Shown piece by piece: positions 8,938-19,077 of a DNA stretch of 64,000 bases (its first letter is position 1; each line of letters begins with the position of its first letter). The position numbers were made by a program, and so were the translations under genes. A model generated the notes under the pieces. That model did no database searches. It worked only from the letters and a program-made list of their open reading frames with translations, and was not told where the DNA came from. The DNA comes from Helicobacter cappadocius. Lineage in GTDB: Bacteria; Campylobacterota; Campylobacteria; Campylobacterales; Helicobacteraceae. The stretch is from positions 111,756-175,755 of the forward strand of contig NZ_JAUYZK010000003.1 in the NCBI RefSeq assembly GCF_030688855.1. The letters run 5' to 3'.

Positions 8938-10182
8938 TTATTTAATGACTGCTTTGATAAATTTTCTCTTACCTACTTGAATAATATAATCTCCACTTTG
9001 AAGCCTATAGTTTTGATCCATAATTTTATCTTTATTTACTTTAACTGCCCCTCCTTGAATATCACGTCTTGCTTGAGATGTTGATGATGAAAGATTTGCT
9101 AATTTTAATAACTCACAAATCCAAATATCCTTTTCAAATTCCATTTCTAAAATTTCGCTAGGCATCTCATCTTTTGCAAATACCTTATCAAATTCTTCTT
9201 TTGCATTGAGTGCAAATTCTAAACCATGGTATCTCTGGACGATTTCCAAAGCCAATACTTCTTTAGCTTTTTTTGGATGAAACACACCATCAATAACGCT
9301 ATTTTTTAAACTTTGCAATTCTTTGATAGTTTTCGTGCTCAAAAGTTCATAATATTTCCACATCAGTTCATCTGAAATACTCATTATTTTAGCATACATT
9401 GAGTTAGGATTTTCTGTAACACCAATATAATTTCCCAAACTTTTGCTCATTTTATTAACCCCATCTAAGCCTTCAAGCAACGGCACAGTCAAGACCGACT
9501 GCTCTTTATTAATTCCATATGCCCTCTGGAGGGTTCTACCTACAAGAAGATTAAATTTTTGATCATTTCCTCCAAGTTCAATATCACATTTTAAAGCAAC
9601 AGAATCATATCCTTGAAGAAGAGGATACATAAACTCTATGATACTAATAGGTCTGCCTTCTTTATATCGTTTTTCAAAATCATCTCTCTCTAACATTCTA
9701 GCTACAGAAAATTTAGATGTCAAATCAACTAACCCACCCACTCCTAAATCATTAATCCATTTGGAATTAAAACAAATTTCTGTGTGTTTTGGGTCAAGTA
9801 TTTTAAAAACTTGCTCTTTATAGGTGAGGGCATTTTGTTGCACCTCTTCTTTGCTTAATTGTTTTCTAGTCTCGCTTTTTCCACTAGGATCGCCAATGGT
9901 AGCAGTAAAATCTCCTATCAAAAACTTCACATCTCCACCATATTTTTGGAATGTAGCTAATTTTTGAATGAGAACTGTATGTCCTAGATGAAGATCTGGA
10001 GCAGTAGGATCAAAACCCGCTTTTACAATAAACCTTTCTGAGCTTTGATTAAATCTTTCTACCAAAGAAGCAATATAATCAGCTCCGATAAATTCACTGC
10101 AACCCCTACTTATCTCGGCCATAGCCTCTTTTGTTTTATCGCTGAGTTCTGCTTTAAAATTTATCCTATGTTGCTCATCCAT
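8938..10182 (-). CDS. tyrS: Tyrosyl-tRNA synthetase
   Basis: Class I aminoacyl-tRNA synthetase that charges tRNA-Tyr. The 414 residues contain the HIGH-type motif HLGH, the tyrosine-pocket region (GYDSVALKCDIELGGNDQKFN), the KMSKS loop intact as KMSKS, and a carboxy-terminal S4 RNA-binding domain (ARRDIQGGAVKVNKDKI). The start ATG overlaps nothing and lies 9 bases after the spoT stop. The short acidic amino extension before GADYIASLVERF is typical of the bacterial long form. Confidence 0.97.
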   Translation of the reverse strand: MDEQHRINFKAELSDKTKEAMAEISRGCSEFIGADYIASLVERFNQSSERFIVKAGFDPTAPDLHLGHTVLIQKLATFQKYGGDVKFLIGDFTATIGDPSGKSETRKQLSKEEVQQNALTYKEQVFKILDPKHTEICFNSKWINDLGVGGLVDLTSKFSVARMLERDDFEKRYKEGRPISIIEFMYPLLQGYDSVALKCDIELGGNDQKFNLLVGRTLQRAYGINKEQSVLTVPLLEGLDGVNKMSKSLGNYIGVTENPNSMYAKIMSISDELMWKYYELLSTKTIKELQSLKNSVIDGVFHPKKAKEVLALEIVQRYHGLEFALNAKEEFDKVFAKDEMPSEILEMEFEKDIWICELLKLANLSSSTSQARRDIQGGAVKVNKDKIMDQNYRLQSGDYIIQVGKRKFIKAVIK

Positions 10183-10191
10183 TATTATCCT

Positions 10192-12333
10192 CTAATTTTG
10201 ATATGCGTCTTTTAAACTTGAAAATTCTATCATTTTATACTTTCTCATCAAAAAATCTCTAAACGATTTGACATCTTTCATATCTGTTTCAAACAAAATC
10301 TCACAATGTGTTAAAAACTGACTTTTATACCCCATGTAGGAAATACCCATAACATTACAATTATTATTTGCCAAGGTCGTCAAAAAATGTGCCAAACTCC
10401 CCTTTTTATCTTCAAGGGCAACGATAATTTTAAAAGCTGTTTTCATCTTTTTTGCCCATTGTACAAAAACCATCGGGACACCCATCTCAATCTCATCTCT
10501 AAGTTTTTCACACAACTTATGATGAACAATAGCCTTTTGTCCTGATATTATAGCCAAAATTTCATCCCCATATTTTGGGTGACAACAATAGTCAAATAAA
10601 ACTTCATTTACATTTCGATTTGTCCAAATAACAAAATTCTCTAACTCTATCTCTTTTATTTTTAGCATATTCATCTTTATTTTGGCAAAAAAGTTTGACT
10701 GGCTATTAAAGCTTTGTTTGATTTTATTTTTGAGTTCTTGTAAAAATCCTATGTCTTTGGTTGCCCTATGTATAGAAACATCTAACCCCTTCAGAGAAAT
10801 ATAACGTTCAAAAATTTTTCTATCTTTACTAAAAATTGTTGCTAGAATATTGACTGCACTTTTTTTCTCCACCTCTCGAATCTGATTTTGACGTTGAATT
10901 CTTAGATGACTCTTGGCTCTAGAGGTTTTAACCGCATCAATCCATGTTGATTTAGGCATACTTTGGGCATCTGAAATAATCCGAACAATATCTCCACTCT
11001 TTAAAGTTTGCAAGAGTGAAGCTTTGGCATTATTAATATAGGCTTCTTTTGCATTATCCCCTAACTCACTATGAATCGCATAAGCAAAATCAAGTGCTAC
11101 TGCCCCTACAGGTAAAGTATAAGTATCTCCAGCAGGAGAAAAAACAACAATGTCTTCTTGATATAAATCATTTTTTGCAAGTTCATAAAACTCTTCAATC
11201 GTATTGTCTTGATATTGGAGATTATTGAGCCATTCTAAACTAGGAGCTATGCCTCCAGTTTTATATTTCCAATGAGCTGCAATGCCATATTGAGCACTTT
11301 TGTGCATATCAAAGGTTCGAATTTGCACCTCATAAATAGAAGATTCATCAAATATCGTAGTATGGATAGTTTGATAGCCATTTTCTTTGGGTAAAGCAAT
11401 ATAATCTTTAAATCTTGAAACAATAGGCTTAAAATCTAAATGCACAACACCCAATACCTTATAGCAATCAAGAGGTTCTTTCACGATAATTCTCACTGCC
11501 AACAAATCAAGCACCTCATCAATACTCACACCCTTTCTTTGCATTTTGAGATAAATTGAATAAGGACGTTTAACTCTGCTCTCTATGCGAAAATCAGATC
11601 CAGAAAGACCATTTTTTAAAAGCATATTCGTTAATTTCTCAGTAAAATCATTGAGTTTAAGCGATAATGGTTGTTTATTTTCCTTGATATATTCTTGAAT
11701 TTTTTCATATTCTTGAGGAAAAATATAATAAAAACTCCTATCTTCAAGTTCGTTTTTTATCGAAGAAACGCCAAGTCTATGCGCTATAGGAGCATATACA
11801 ACTAAAGTTTCTTCAGATATGCGAATTTTCTTTTCGTGTGTCAGTGGTTCTAAAGTGAGCATATTGTGGAGTCTGTCACTGATTTTTATGACCAGTGCTC
11901 TAGGATCTTTAATGGCTGCGACAAGCATTTTTCGAAAAGATAGAGCTGTGGTGATGAGTTTTTTGCTAGAATGATTGGGATTTAATTCTTCTTTGATTTC
12001 AACAATCTTGGTGAGTGCATCGACCAAAACGGCAACATCCTGTCCAAATTCATTTTTAATAAATTCTATATCGCATAAGGTATCTTCAACTACATCGTGC
12101 AAAAGTGCAGAACAGATCATTGCCTCATCTCCGCCATAAAAAGCCACTATACAAGAAACACAAATCGGATGAATTACATAAGCTTCACCACTCTTTCTTT
12201 TCTGGCCATCATGGTACTTGATAGCAATATCAAGTGCGTCTTGTATTTTTGGAGTGATTTTTGTCAGATCAACGAGGGTCTTTATTGCCTCTTGTTCAGT
12301 TTTGATCTGCTTTAAGGTATCAAAAAATTCCAA
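10192..12333 (-). CDS. spoT: Bifunctional (p)ppGpp synthetase/hydrolase
   Basis: Single RelA/SpoT homologue (713 residues) that makes and degrades the alarmone ppGpp. It has an amino-terminal HD hydrolase domain (HDGQKRKSG, LLHDVVEDT near residues 40-90), a synthetase domain (residues about 220-330), a TGS domain (VFSPAGDTYTLPVGAVALDFAY) and an ACT-like end. The best start is TTG at 12333, since no in-frame ATG precedes the HD motif; the ribosome site before it is weak, suggesting translation coupled to rpoZ, which ends 12 bases upstream. Confidence 0.95.
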   Translation of the reverse strand: MEFFDTLKQIKTEQEAIKTLVDLTKITPKIQDALDIAIKYHDGQKRKSGEAYVIHPICVSCIVAFYGGDEAMICSALLHDVVEDTLCDIEFIKNEFGQDVAVLVDALTKIVEIKEELNPNHSSKKLITTALSFRKMLVAAIKDPRALVIKISDRLHNMLTLEPLTHEKKIRISEETLVVYAPIAHRLGVSSIKNELEDRSFYYIFPQEYEKIQEYIKENKQPLSLKLNDFTEKLTNMLLKNGLSGSDFRIESRVKRPYSIYLKMQRKGVSIDEVLDLLAVRIIVKEPLDCYKVLGVVHLDFKPIVSRFKDYIALPKENGYQTIHTTIFDESSIYEVQIRTFDMHKSAQYGIAAHWKYKTGGIAPSLEWLNNLQYQDNTIEEFYELAKNDLYQEDIVVFSPAGDTYTLPVGAVALDFAYAIHSELGDNAKEAYINNAKASLLQTLKSGDIVRIISDAQSMPKSTWIDAVKTSRAKSHLRIQRQNQIREVEKKSAVNILATIFSKDRKIFERYISLKGLDVSIHRATKDIGFLQELKNKIKQSFNSQSNFFAKIKMNMLKIKEIELENFVIWTNRNVNEVLFDYCCHPKYGDEILAIISGQKAIVHHKLCEKLRDEIEMGVPMVFVQWAKKMKTAFKIIVALEDKKGSLAHFLTTLANNNCNVMGISYMGYKSQFLTHCEILFETDMKDVKSFRDFLMRKYKMIEFSSLKDAYQN

Positions 12334-12345
12334 TTGCTTATATGC

Positions 12346-12564
12346 CTAGGGATTTTTTTCATCAATTCTGTCGATACTTACTTTTCCTTCAGCAATCTCT
12401 TGAAGTGCAATATCTGCAAGTTTGTTTTGTTTCAAATCCATATCCACCAAAGGTTTTGCACCTGCACACAACTGTTTTACCCTAGCAAAGACCAAATTTG
12501 AAAGCAAATATCTATCATCTCCTGTTTTTTCCAATGCTTTTGATACAATTTCTTCTATTCTCAA
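12346..12564 (-). CDS. rpoZ: RNA polymerase omega subunit
   Basis: A 72-residue omega subunit that helps fold and hold the beta-prime subunit. It shows the family's start (MRIEEIVSKALEKTGDDRYLL) and the central ARVKQL segment. It starts at TTG behind a strong AAAAGGA. It lies between pyrH and spoT in the conserved Helicobacter order; omega and ppGpp metabolism are functionally linked in many bacteria. Confidence 0.93.
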   Translation of the reverse strand: MRIEEIVSKALEKTGDDRYLLSNLVFARVKQLCAGAKPLVDMDLKQNKLADIALQEIAEGKVSIDRIDEKNP

Positions 12565-12596
12565 TTTCTATCCTTTTATTTTAATATTCAAATTCT

Positions 12597-13379
<783 letters not shown>

Positions 13380-14675
13380 TTAATATTTGATTTGTTTTAA
13401 AATGGTTTTAAGAGAATCAAAAACATATTTTATTTGATCGTGAGTAATGACATAAGGAGGCATAAAATAAATCGTATTTCCTAGAGGTCTTAACAAAATT
13501 CCAACCCTAAGTCCTGCCTCAAAAACTTCTAATCCTACTCTTCTATTTGGAGCAAAACCCACTAAATCAAACGCGAATACCATTCCCTTATAACGCATAT
13601 TAGCGACAAAATCGATTTCGCTTAGATTATTCATAGTAGCAATAATAAATTTACTTAATTCCTTATTTTTATCAATCACATTTTCATTCTCAAAAATATC
13701 AAGAGTGGCGTTAGCACATGCACAAGCTAAAGCGTTTCCTGTATAACTATGAGAATGTAAAAATGCCTTTTGATGCTCATAAGGAGCATAAAATTTTTGA
13801 TAAATATCATCACTCATCATCACTACAGATAATGGCATATATCCTGCAGTTATACCCTTTGATAAACATAGAAAATCAGGTACAACTTCACATTGTTCAT
13901 ACGCAAACAAAGTTCCTGTACGACCAAAACCTACTGCAATTTCATCAAAAATCACATAAATCCCTCTTTCTTGACACATTTGCACAGCTTTTTTGACATA
14001 AAAATTAGAATAGATGTGCATATTTCCAGCACACTGAATCAAAGGTTCTAAGATAAAAGCCGAGATGTTTTCCCCTTCCTTGTCCAAAATCTTTTCTAAT
14101 TCCTTAAGTGCAAATTCAACATCTCCATCATTTTGGGGTACAGGAGCAACAACGCATTCAATGAGGATAGGACTATATGTTTTTTTATAAAGCTCCACAG
14201 CACCTACAGATAATGCCCCAATAGTCTCTCCGTGATAGGAATTACTCAAGGAAAGAAATTTGAATCGTTTTTTTCCATCAAGCAAATGAACATGATAGCT
14301 CATCTTCAAAGCCACCTCCACAGCAGAAGAACCATTATCAGCATAAAAACATTTGTCCAAACCTTTTGGTGTCAGATTTATCAATCTATCAGAAAGCTTT
14401 ACGATTCCTTCATGTGTAAAACCTGCCAATATAACATGTTCAAGAGTGTCTATCTGTTCTTTGAGTTTAGAGTTGATATAATCATTGCTATGACCAAATA
14501 GATTAACCCACCAACTGCTCACACAATCAATATATGCTCTATTTTCAAAATCATACAAATAAACACCTTTGCCACTTTTAATAGGCACTATAGGAAGCTT
14601 CTCATGATCTTTCATCTGTGTGCAAGGATGCCATATACTCTTCATGTCTAAATCTATTATTTGCTTAGTATTCAT
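13380..14675 (-). CDS. bioA: Adenosylmethionine-8-amino-7-oxononanoate aminotransferase
   Basis: PLP-dependent class III aminotransferase of biotin synthesis; it transfers the amino group of S-adenosylmethionine to KAPA, giving DAPA. The 431 residues include [10 protein letters not shown] at the amino end, the [14 protein letters not shown] cofactor loop, [13 protein letters not shown] and the [13 protein letters not shown] motif with the PLP-binding Lys. The start is ATG 14675 after AAAGGGA. It is divergent from the ppiD-ftsA-ftsZ genes, an arrangement also known in H. pylori. Confidence 0.95.
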   Translation of the reverse strand: MNTKQIIDLDMKSIWHPCTQMKDHEKLPIVPIKSGKGVYLYDFENRAYIDCVSSWWVNLFGHSNDYINSKLKEQIDTLEHVILAGFTHEGIVKLSDRLINLTPKGLDKCFYADNGSSAVEVALKMSYHVHLLDGKKRFKFLSLSNSYHGETIGALSVGAVELYKKTYSPILIECVVAPVPQNDGDVEFALKELEKILDKEGENISAFILEPLIQCAGNMHIYSNFYVKKAVQMCQERGIYVIFDEIAVGFGRTGTLFAYEQCEVVPDFLCLSKGITAGYMPLSVVMMSDDIYQKFYAPYEHQKAFLHSHSYTGNALACACANATLDIFENENVIDKNKELSKFIIATMNNLSEIDFVANMRYKGMVFAFDLVGFAPNRRVGLEVFEAGLRVGILLRPLGNTIYFMPPYVITHDQIKYVFDSLKTILKQIKY

Positions 14676-14726
14676 CAAAATCCCTTTAAATTTGTCTCAC
14701 ATAAGCCTAATTTTAACGATTTTTGG

Positions 14727-14732
14727 TATAAT
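14727..14732 (+). promoter_or_regulatory. Sigma-70 -10 box for ppiD-ftsA-ftsZ
   Basis: TATAAT preceded by GG in the 189-base divergent region between bioA and the PpiD-like gene. It would give a leader of about 125 bases. No good -35 is seen, which is usual for Helicobacter. Confidence 0.5.
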
Positions 14733-14864
14733 CCTTAATGAAATTATGGGTATTTAGATAGGATTTTTAAGATTTCTAAAGATTTTTTTGAAACATTTAA
14801 GATATATTGGCACATTTTAAGAGTTAGGTTTTTGAAATTATAACTATAAAGGATTTTTCGCACA

Positions 14865-16331
14865 ATGATAGAGTGGATGCAAAAACATAGAAAATATCTT
14901 GTTATCACAATATGGATCAGTTCAATAGCTTTTATTGTCGCTGGAGGGATAGGATGGGGACAATTCAACCTTAGCACATCTTTATTTGGTGATACGGTCA
15001 TCAAGGTTGGAAATATCAAGATCAGCTCACAAGAATTTGAACAAGCCTACAATAATACTTATCAAACCTATGCTCAAGCGCTAGGTGGAAATATAGATCC
15101 TGATGAAGCAAAGAAAATGGGGTTAGATAAGATGGCAAAACAACTAGCCACACAGATACTCATTAATCAAGCTTTGGTTAGAAACTTTGCCCTAGATTTA
15201 GGATTGCGAGTTGAAGATTCTGAAGTGATTGATGAAATCACCAAAACCGATGCATTTCAAAATAATGGTCACTTTGATGAAGCTATTTACAAAGCAACCT
15301 TAAAAGAAAACAACTACAGACCTGTAGATTTCGAAAAAAATATCCGCGAAATGTTGCTTTTGCAAAAAATGACAAATTTGTTTCCTGATACCATCACCCC
15401 ACTAGAATTAGATGCTGTATCTTCTGCGTTCAAACTGCAAGATAAAATCGAATTGTCCATCCTAGATGCAGATACTCTCCAACCAAAAATTACAGACTCT
15501 GAACTCAAAGCTTACTGGGAAAAAAATAAAGATAAATATAAAACTCCATCTCAATATGAAGTTCAATATCGTTTCGTAGATGCGAGTACGCAAAATGTAT
15601 CTCCAAAAGAAGCTCAAAGCTACTATAATGAAAATAAAAGTCTATATATAAACGATAAGGGCGAATTAGAGTCATTTGAAAAAATCAAGACCAAAGTCCA
15701 AAAAGATATTCAGCTACATAAAGCTCTTTCAGTTGCAACAAAAGAATATCTCGACCTAAAAAAAAGCAATGCCACTGAGATTTCTAAAACGATCACCGAA
15801 GGTAGCAATCAATACCCTCCAGAAATTATGCAAGAACTTCAAAAGTCCAAAACAGGGCAAACTCTAAAACCACTAGAATACAAAAATGGTTATATTATTT
15901 TAAAACTGATTTCAAAAAAAGAACCTGAAATAAAAACCTTTGAACAGGCAAAAATACAGGCTATCTTGGATTTCACACAAACCAAAAAGATGGAACTTTT
16001 AAAACTAGAAGCACAAAATAAGCTCTCTTCTTTTAAAGGCAAGGATATTGGATTTGTAAATGTAAATTTCAAAGGAAAGATACAAGGACTTGATGAAAAA
16101 GAAGTATCCACCCTTATTAAAGAAATTTTTATTAACCAAAAAAAGTCAAATTTTGTTATAATAAACAATAAAGCGATTTTATATAGAATAAAAGAACAGA
16201 ATTTTAACAATCCTATCAAGGATAATAGCACAATGGTAGCAATGACAACAAATCTAAAAACTCAATATCTGCAAAAAGTACTTATTGATTATCTTAGACA
16301 AAAATACACCATACAACGATACCAAGATTAG
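14865..16331 (+). CDS. PpiD/SurA-like membrane-anchored folding factor
   Basis: Periplasmic chaperone or peptidyl-prolyl isomerase anchored by one amino-terminal helix (residues about 9-30), 488 residues. The SurA_N/PpiD-type helical region (VGNIKISSQEFEQAYNNTY...) is followed by a poorly conserved rotamase-like part with YWEKNKDKYKTPSQYEVQYRFVD, then a carboxy-terminal region resembling PpiD. It is 9 bases upstream of ftsA and probably co-transcribed. Its likely job is helping outer-membrane and secreted proteins fold. The rotamase core is weak, so chaperone activity alone is possible. Confidence 0.82.
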   Translation: MIEWMQKHRKYLVITIWISSIAFIVAGGIGWGQFNLSTSLFGDTVIKVGNIKISSQEFEQAYNNTYQTYAQALGGNIDPDEAKKMGLDKMAKQLATQILINQALVRNFALDLGLRVEDSEVIDEITKTDAFQNNGHFDEAIYKATLKENNYRPVDFEKNIREMLLLQKMTNLFPDTITPLELDAVSSAFKLQDKIELSILDADTLQPKITDSELKAYWEKNKDKYKTPSQYEVQYRFVDASTQNVSPKEAQSYYNENKSLYINDKGELESFEKIKTKVQKDIQLHKALSVATKEYLDLKKSNATEISKTITEGSNQYPPEIMQELQKSKTGQTLKPLEYKNGYIILKLISKKEPEIKTFEQAKIQAILDFTQTKKMELLKLEAQNKLSSFKGKDIGFVNVNFKGKIQGLDEKEVSTLIKEIFINQKKSNFVIINNKAILYRIKEQNFNNPIKDNSTMVAMTTNLKTQYLQKVLIDYLRQKYTIQRYQD

Positions 16332-16340
16332 GAGGCGAGT

Positions 16341-17729
16341 TTGACCCATACAATACTAGGAGTGGATATAGGATCGAGCAAGATCTGCTCAATCATCGCT
16401 GAAGTGAGAGATGGTATCCCTCAAATTATCGGTACCGGAACACAAAAATCTTTAGGGGTTAAAAAAGGTGTTATTGTTAATATCGAACAAGCTAGTAAAA
16501 GTGTCAAAAGCTCTATTGTTGATGCTAAAAGAATGGCTGGTGTAGATAATATCAACAAAGCAATTATTTCTATTTCAGGAGCCTACACTAAAAGTATCAA
16601 TAGTTCTGGTGTCATTAATATTCCTGGTAGTGAAATAAGCATCAAAGAAATAGGACGTGTTCTTGAGACTGCTCTTTATAATGCTTCTATACCCTCTGAA
16701 TACGAAGTTATCCATGTTCTCCCATACAAATTTAAGCTTGATGATCAGGATTTTATAGAAGATCCGATGGGAATGAGTGGCACGAGACTTGAAGTTTTTG
16801 TGCACATTGTGACTGCTCAACGCACAAGTTTGGAGAATCTAAAAAAGACTGTCCGATTAGCAGGAGTTGAAATAGAAAATGTCGTATTGGCCTCTTATGC
16901 AAGTTCAATCGCTGTTTTAGATGATGATGAAAAAGAAATGGGTGTAGCCTGTATTGATATTGGCGGAAATACTTGCGAATTGATGATATATGATGGAAAC
17001 TCTATGAAATATAACGACTTCTTAGGGGTTGGCTCTCATCATATAACAAGCGATTTGGCAATCGTTCTAAATACCTATGTTTCAGCAGCTGAAGCAGTAA
17101 AGATAAACTATGGTAACCTCGCTCCGATTTCAGATGAAAAATCATCTCAAAGGATTGAGGTTCCTTCTATTGGAGAAGGTGACAATAAGCATCTAGTTCT
17201 TCTGGAAACGGCTCAGGAAGTTATGCATTCAAGGGTTGTAGAAACATTGAGCATTCTCGCAAAATCCATCAGTCGCAGTGGTCTAAAAGATCAATTAGGT
17301 GCAGGAGTTGTTCTCACTGGAGGAATGACCAATATGGCTGGTATTGAAGAGATTGCAAAGGCTATTTTTCAAAGAATGCGAGTAAAAATAAAAAAACCTA
17401 TTGATATTGGAGGACTTTTTGATGATCTTAAAGATCCATCAAATTCTACAGCAATAGGTCTTATATGGTATGGTTCAGGAAAACATACTAATTATGAAAA
17501 GGATTCAGAAAAAAATATTCGCTATAAAAAAGATAAGCTCAACTCAGAACCAATGCCCCAATACAATCAACAAAGAAGCTTTATTGAAGCAGATCTGACA
17601 AATCTAAAAGAACAAGTCACAAAAGATACGCAAAAAGTTCAAAAAAAAGATATAATTGAGGACATTGATAGTTCCAAAAAGAACACTGTAACCAATTTAT
17701 TCACACGATTGGCATCAAAGTTATTTTAA
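16341..17729 (+). CDS. ftsA: Cell division protein FtsA
   Basis: Actin-like ATPase (462 residues) that tethers FtsZ to the membrane. The phosphate-1 motif GVDIGSSKICSIIAE, the SHS2 subdomain (residues about 85-165), the IDIGGNTCELMIYD phosphate-2 motif and the GGMTNMAG adenosine motif are all visible. The final amphipathic helix (NLFTRLASKLF) is the membrane-targeting sequence. The start is TTG behind a near-perfect AGGAGG. ftsZ follows after 13 bases. Confidence 0.96.
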   Translation: MTHTILGVDIGSSKICSIIAEVRDGIPQIIGTGTQKSLGVKKGVIVNIEQASKSVKSSIVDAKRMAGVDNINKAIISISGAYTKSINSSGVINIPGSEISIKEIGRVLETALYNASIPSEYEVIHVLPYKFKLDDQDFIEDPMGMSGTRLEVFVHIVTAQRTSLENLKKTVRLAGVEIENVVLASYASSIAVLDDDEKEMGVACIDIGGNTCELMIYDGNSMKYNDFLGVGSHHITSDLAIVLNTYVSAAEAVKINYGNLAPISDEKSSQRIEVPSIGEGDNKHLVLLETAQEVMHSRVVETLSILAKSISRSGLKDQLGAGVVLTGGMTNMAGIEEIAKAIFQRMRVKIKKPIDIGGLFDDLKDPSNSTAIGLIWYGSGKHTNYEKDSEKNIRYKKDKLNSEPMPQYNQQRSFIEADLTNLKEQVTKDTQKVQKKDIIEDIDSSKKNTVTNLFTRLASKLF

Positions 17730-17742
17730 GAAAGGTTAAAGA

Positions 17743-18879
17743 ATGGCACAAGAAAATATAAAAATAGATATACAAGAAATTCACACTACAAATGGAGCTA
17801 AAATAACTGCTATCGGTGTTGGTGGTGGTGGATCAAATATGATAGCCCATCTTATAGCAACAGGAGCTCATAAAGATATAACACTCATTGCCGCCAATAC
17901 AGATGTGCAACATTTAGATAAGTCTCCAGCTAGAATCAAAATTACTCTTGGCGAAAAACTAACCAAAGGCTTGGGTGCAGGGATGCAACCTGAAGTAGGC
18001 ATGCAGGCAGCTCAAGAAAGTTTTGAAGATATAAAAGAAGCATTAGAGGGATCTGATATTGTTTTTGTATCTGTTGGATTAGGTGGTGGAACAGGTACAG
18101 GTGCTGCACCCATTATCGCTGCTGCTGCCAAAGAGATAGGTGCATTAACCATTTCTATCGTTACCAAACCATTCAAATTTGAAGGAAATAAACGCACCAA
18201 GATTGCTGAAGAGGGTCTCAAAGAACTTAAAAAAAATAGTGATGCCATTGTTGTTATTCCTAATGAAAAACTATTATCAACTATTAGCAAAAATACCGGT
18301 ATCAAAGAAAGCTTCAGAGAAGTTGATAATATTCTCGCTCAAGCTGTAAATGGAATATCTGGGGTAATTTTAAACTACGGAGAAAATGATATTAATCTAG
18401 ATTTTGCTGATTTAAAAACAGTGATGAGTCATAAGGGTCTTGCTCTGATGGGGATAGGTGAAGCCAAAGGTGAGAATGCTGCAGCTGAAGCAATAAAAGA
18501 TGCTATCAACTCTCCATTATTTGACAATCTTTCTATTAATGGTGCAATGGGTGTTTTGGTGAATTTCGAAGTCAACACAAATTATCCTACAACTGAAATT
18601 AATGCGGCTATGCAGTTTGTAGAAGAAGCAGCACATCAAGATGCTGATATCATCTTCGGAACTCAGACAAGCGAAGATACAGCATTAGATTCTGTTAGGG
18701 TTACCATTGTTGCTACAGGATTTGAAAAAGAGATTATTAATGATGCTCAAGCAAACATAGAATCCCATGCTCGTCCCATGCCTAAAATATCCCTGGAAGC
18801 GATTAGGGTATCAAATGGAGACTATTATAATGAAGTCGATCTTGATATGCCAACAATGATGAGAAATCAAAAAGATTAA
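17743..18879 (+). CDS. ftsZ: Cell division protein FtsZ
   Basis: Tubulin-like GTPase (378 residues) that forms the division ring. It carries the glycine-rich nucleotide loop GGGTGTGAAP near residue 113, the amino-terminal GVGGGGSNMI, the T7 catalytic loop NLDFADLKTVM and, at the very end, the short conserved peptide DLDMPTMMR that binds FtsA. The ATG lies behind AAGAAAGG and 13 bases after ftsA. Confidence 0.98.
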   Translation: MAQENIKIDIQEIHTTNGAKITAIGVGGGGSNMIAHLIATGAHKDITLIAANTDVQHLDKSPARIKITLGEKLTKGLGAGMQPEVGMQAAQESFEDIKEALEGSDIVFVSVGLGGGTGTGAAPIIAAAAKEIGALTISIVTKPFKFEGNKRTKIAEEGLKELKKNSDAIVVIPNEKLLSTISKNTGIKESFREVDNILAQAVNGISGVILNYGENDINLDFADLKTVMSHKGLALMGIGEAKGENAAAEAIKDAINSPLFDNLSINGAMGVLVNFEVNTNYPTTEINAAMQFVEEAAHQDADIIFGTQTSEDTALDSVRVTIVATGFEKEIINDAQANIESHARPMPKISLEAIRVSNGDYYNEVDLDMPTMMRNQKD

Positions 18880-18907
18880 AACCATATATCAAAAATACTT
18901 CGCTCCT

Positions 18908-18949
18908 AAATGATGGTTTTATGGGTATATCCCGCTAAAACCATCATTT
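18908..18949. repeat. Large inverted repeat after ftsZ
   Basis: A 14-base perfect stem, 18908-18921 with 18936-18949 (AAATGATGGTTTTA pairing with its complement), around a loop that itself contains GGGTATATCCC. It lies 28 bases after the ftsZ stop and before the leftward eptA. No T run follows on either strand, so it may be a processing site or factor-dependent terminator rather than a standard intrinsic one. Confidence 0.55.
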
Positions 18950-19077
18950 CCATCATAAAAAATTTTGCACATAACGAGTTTCTTAAAAATAAACAAAACA
19001 ATCTTTAAAACCATAAATGTATAAAAAGATCAGATAGAGTCTTGTCTTACACTCCAAAATATATGGGATTTTATCTT

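Noticed and set aside
18908..18949. Hairpin after ftsZ as a standard intrinsic terminator
   Set aside because: The stem is strong but no T run follows on either strand, so it is listed only as an inverted repeat.
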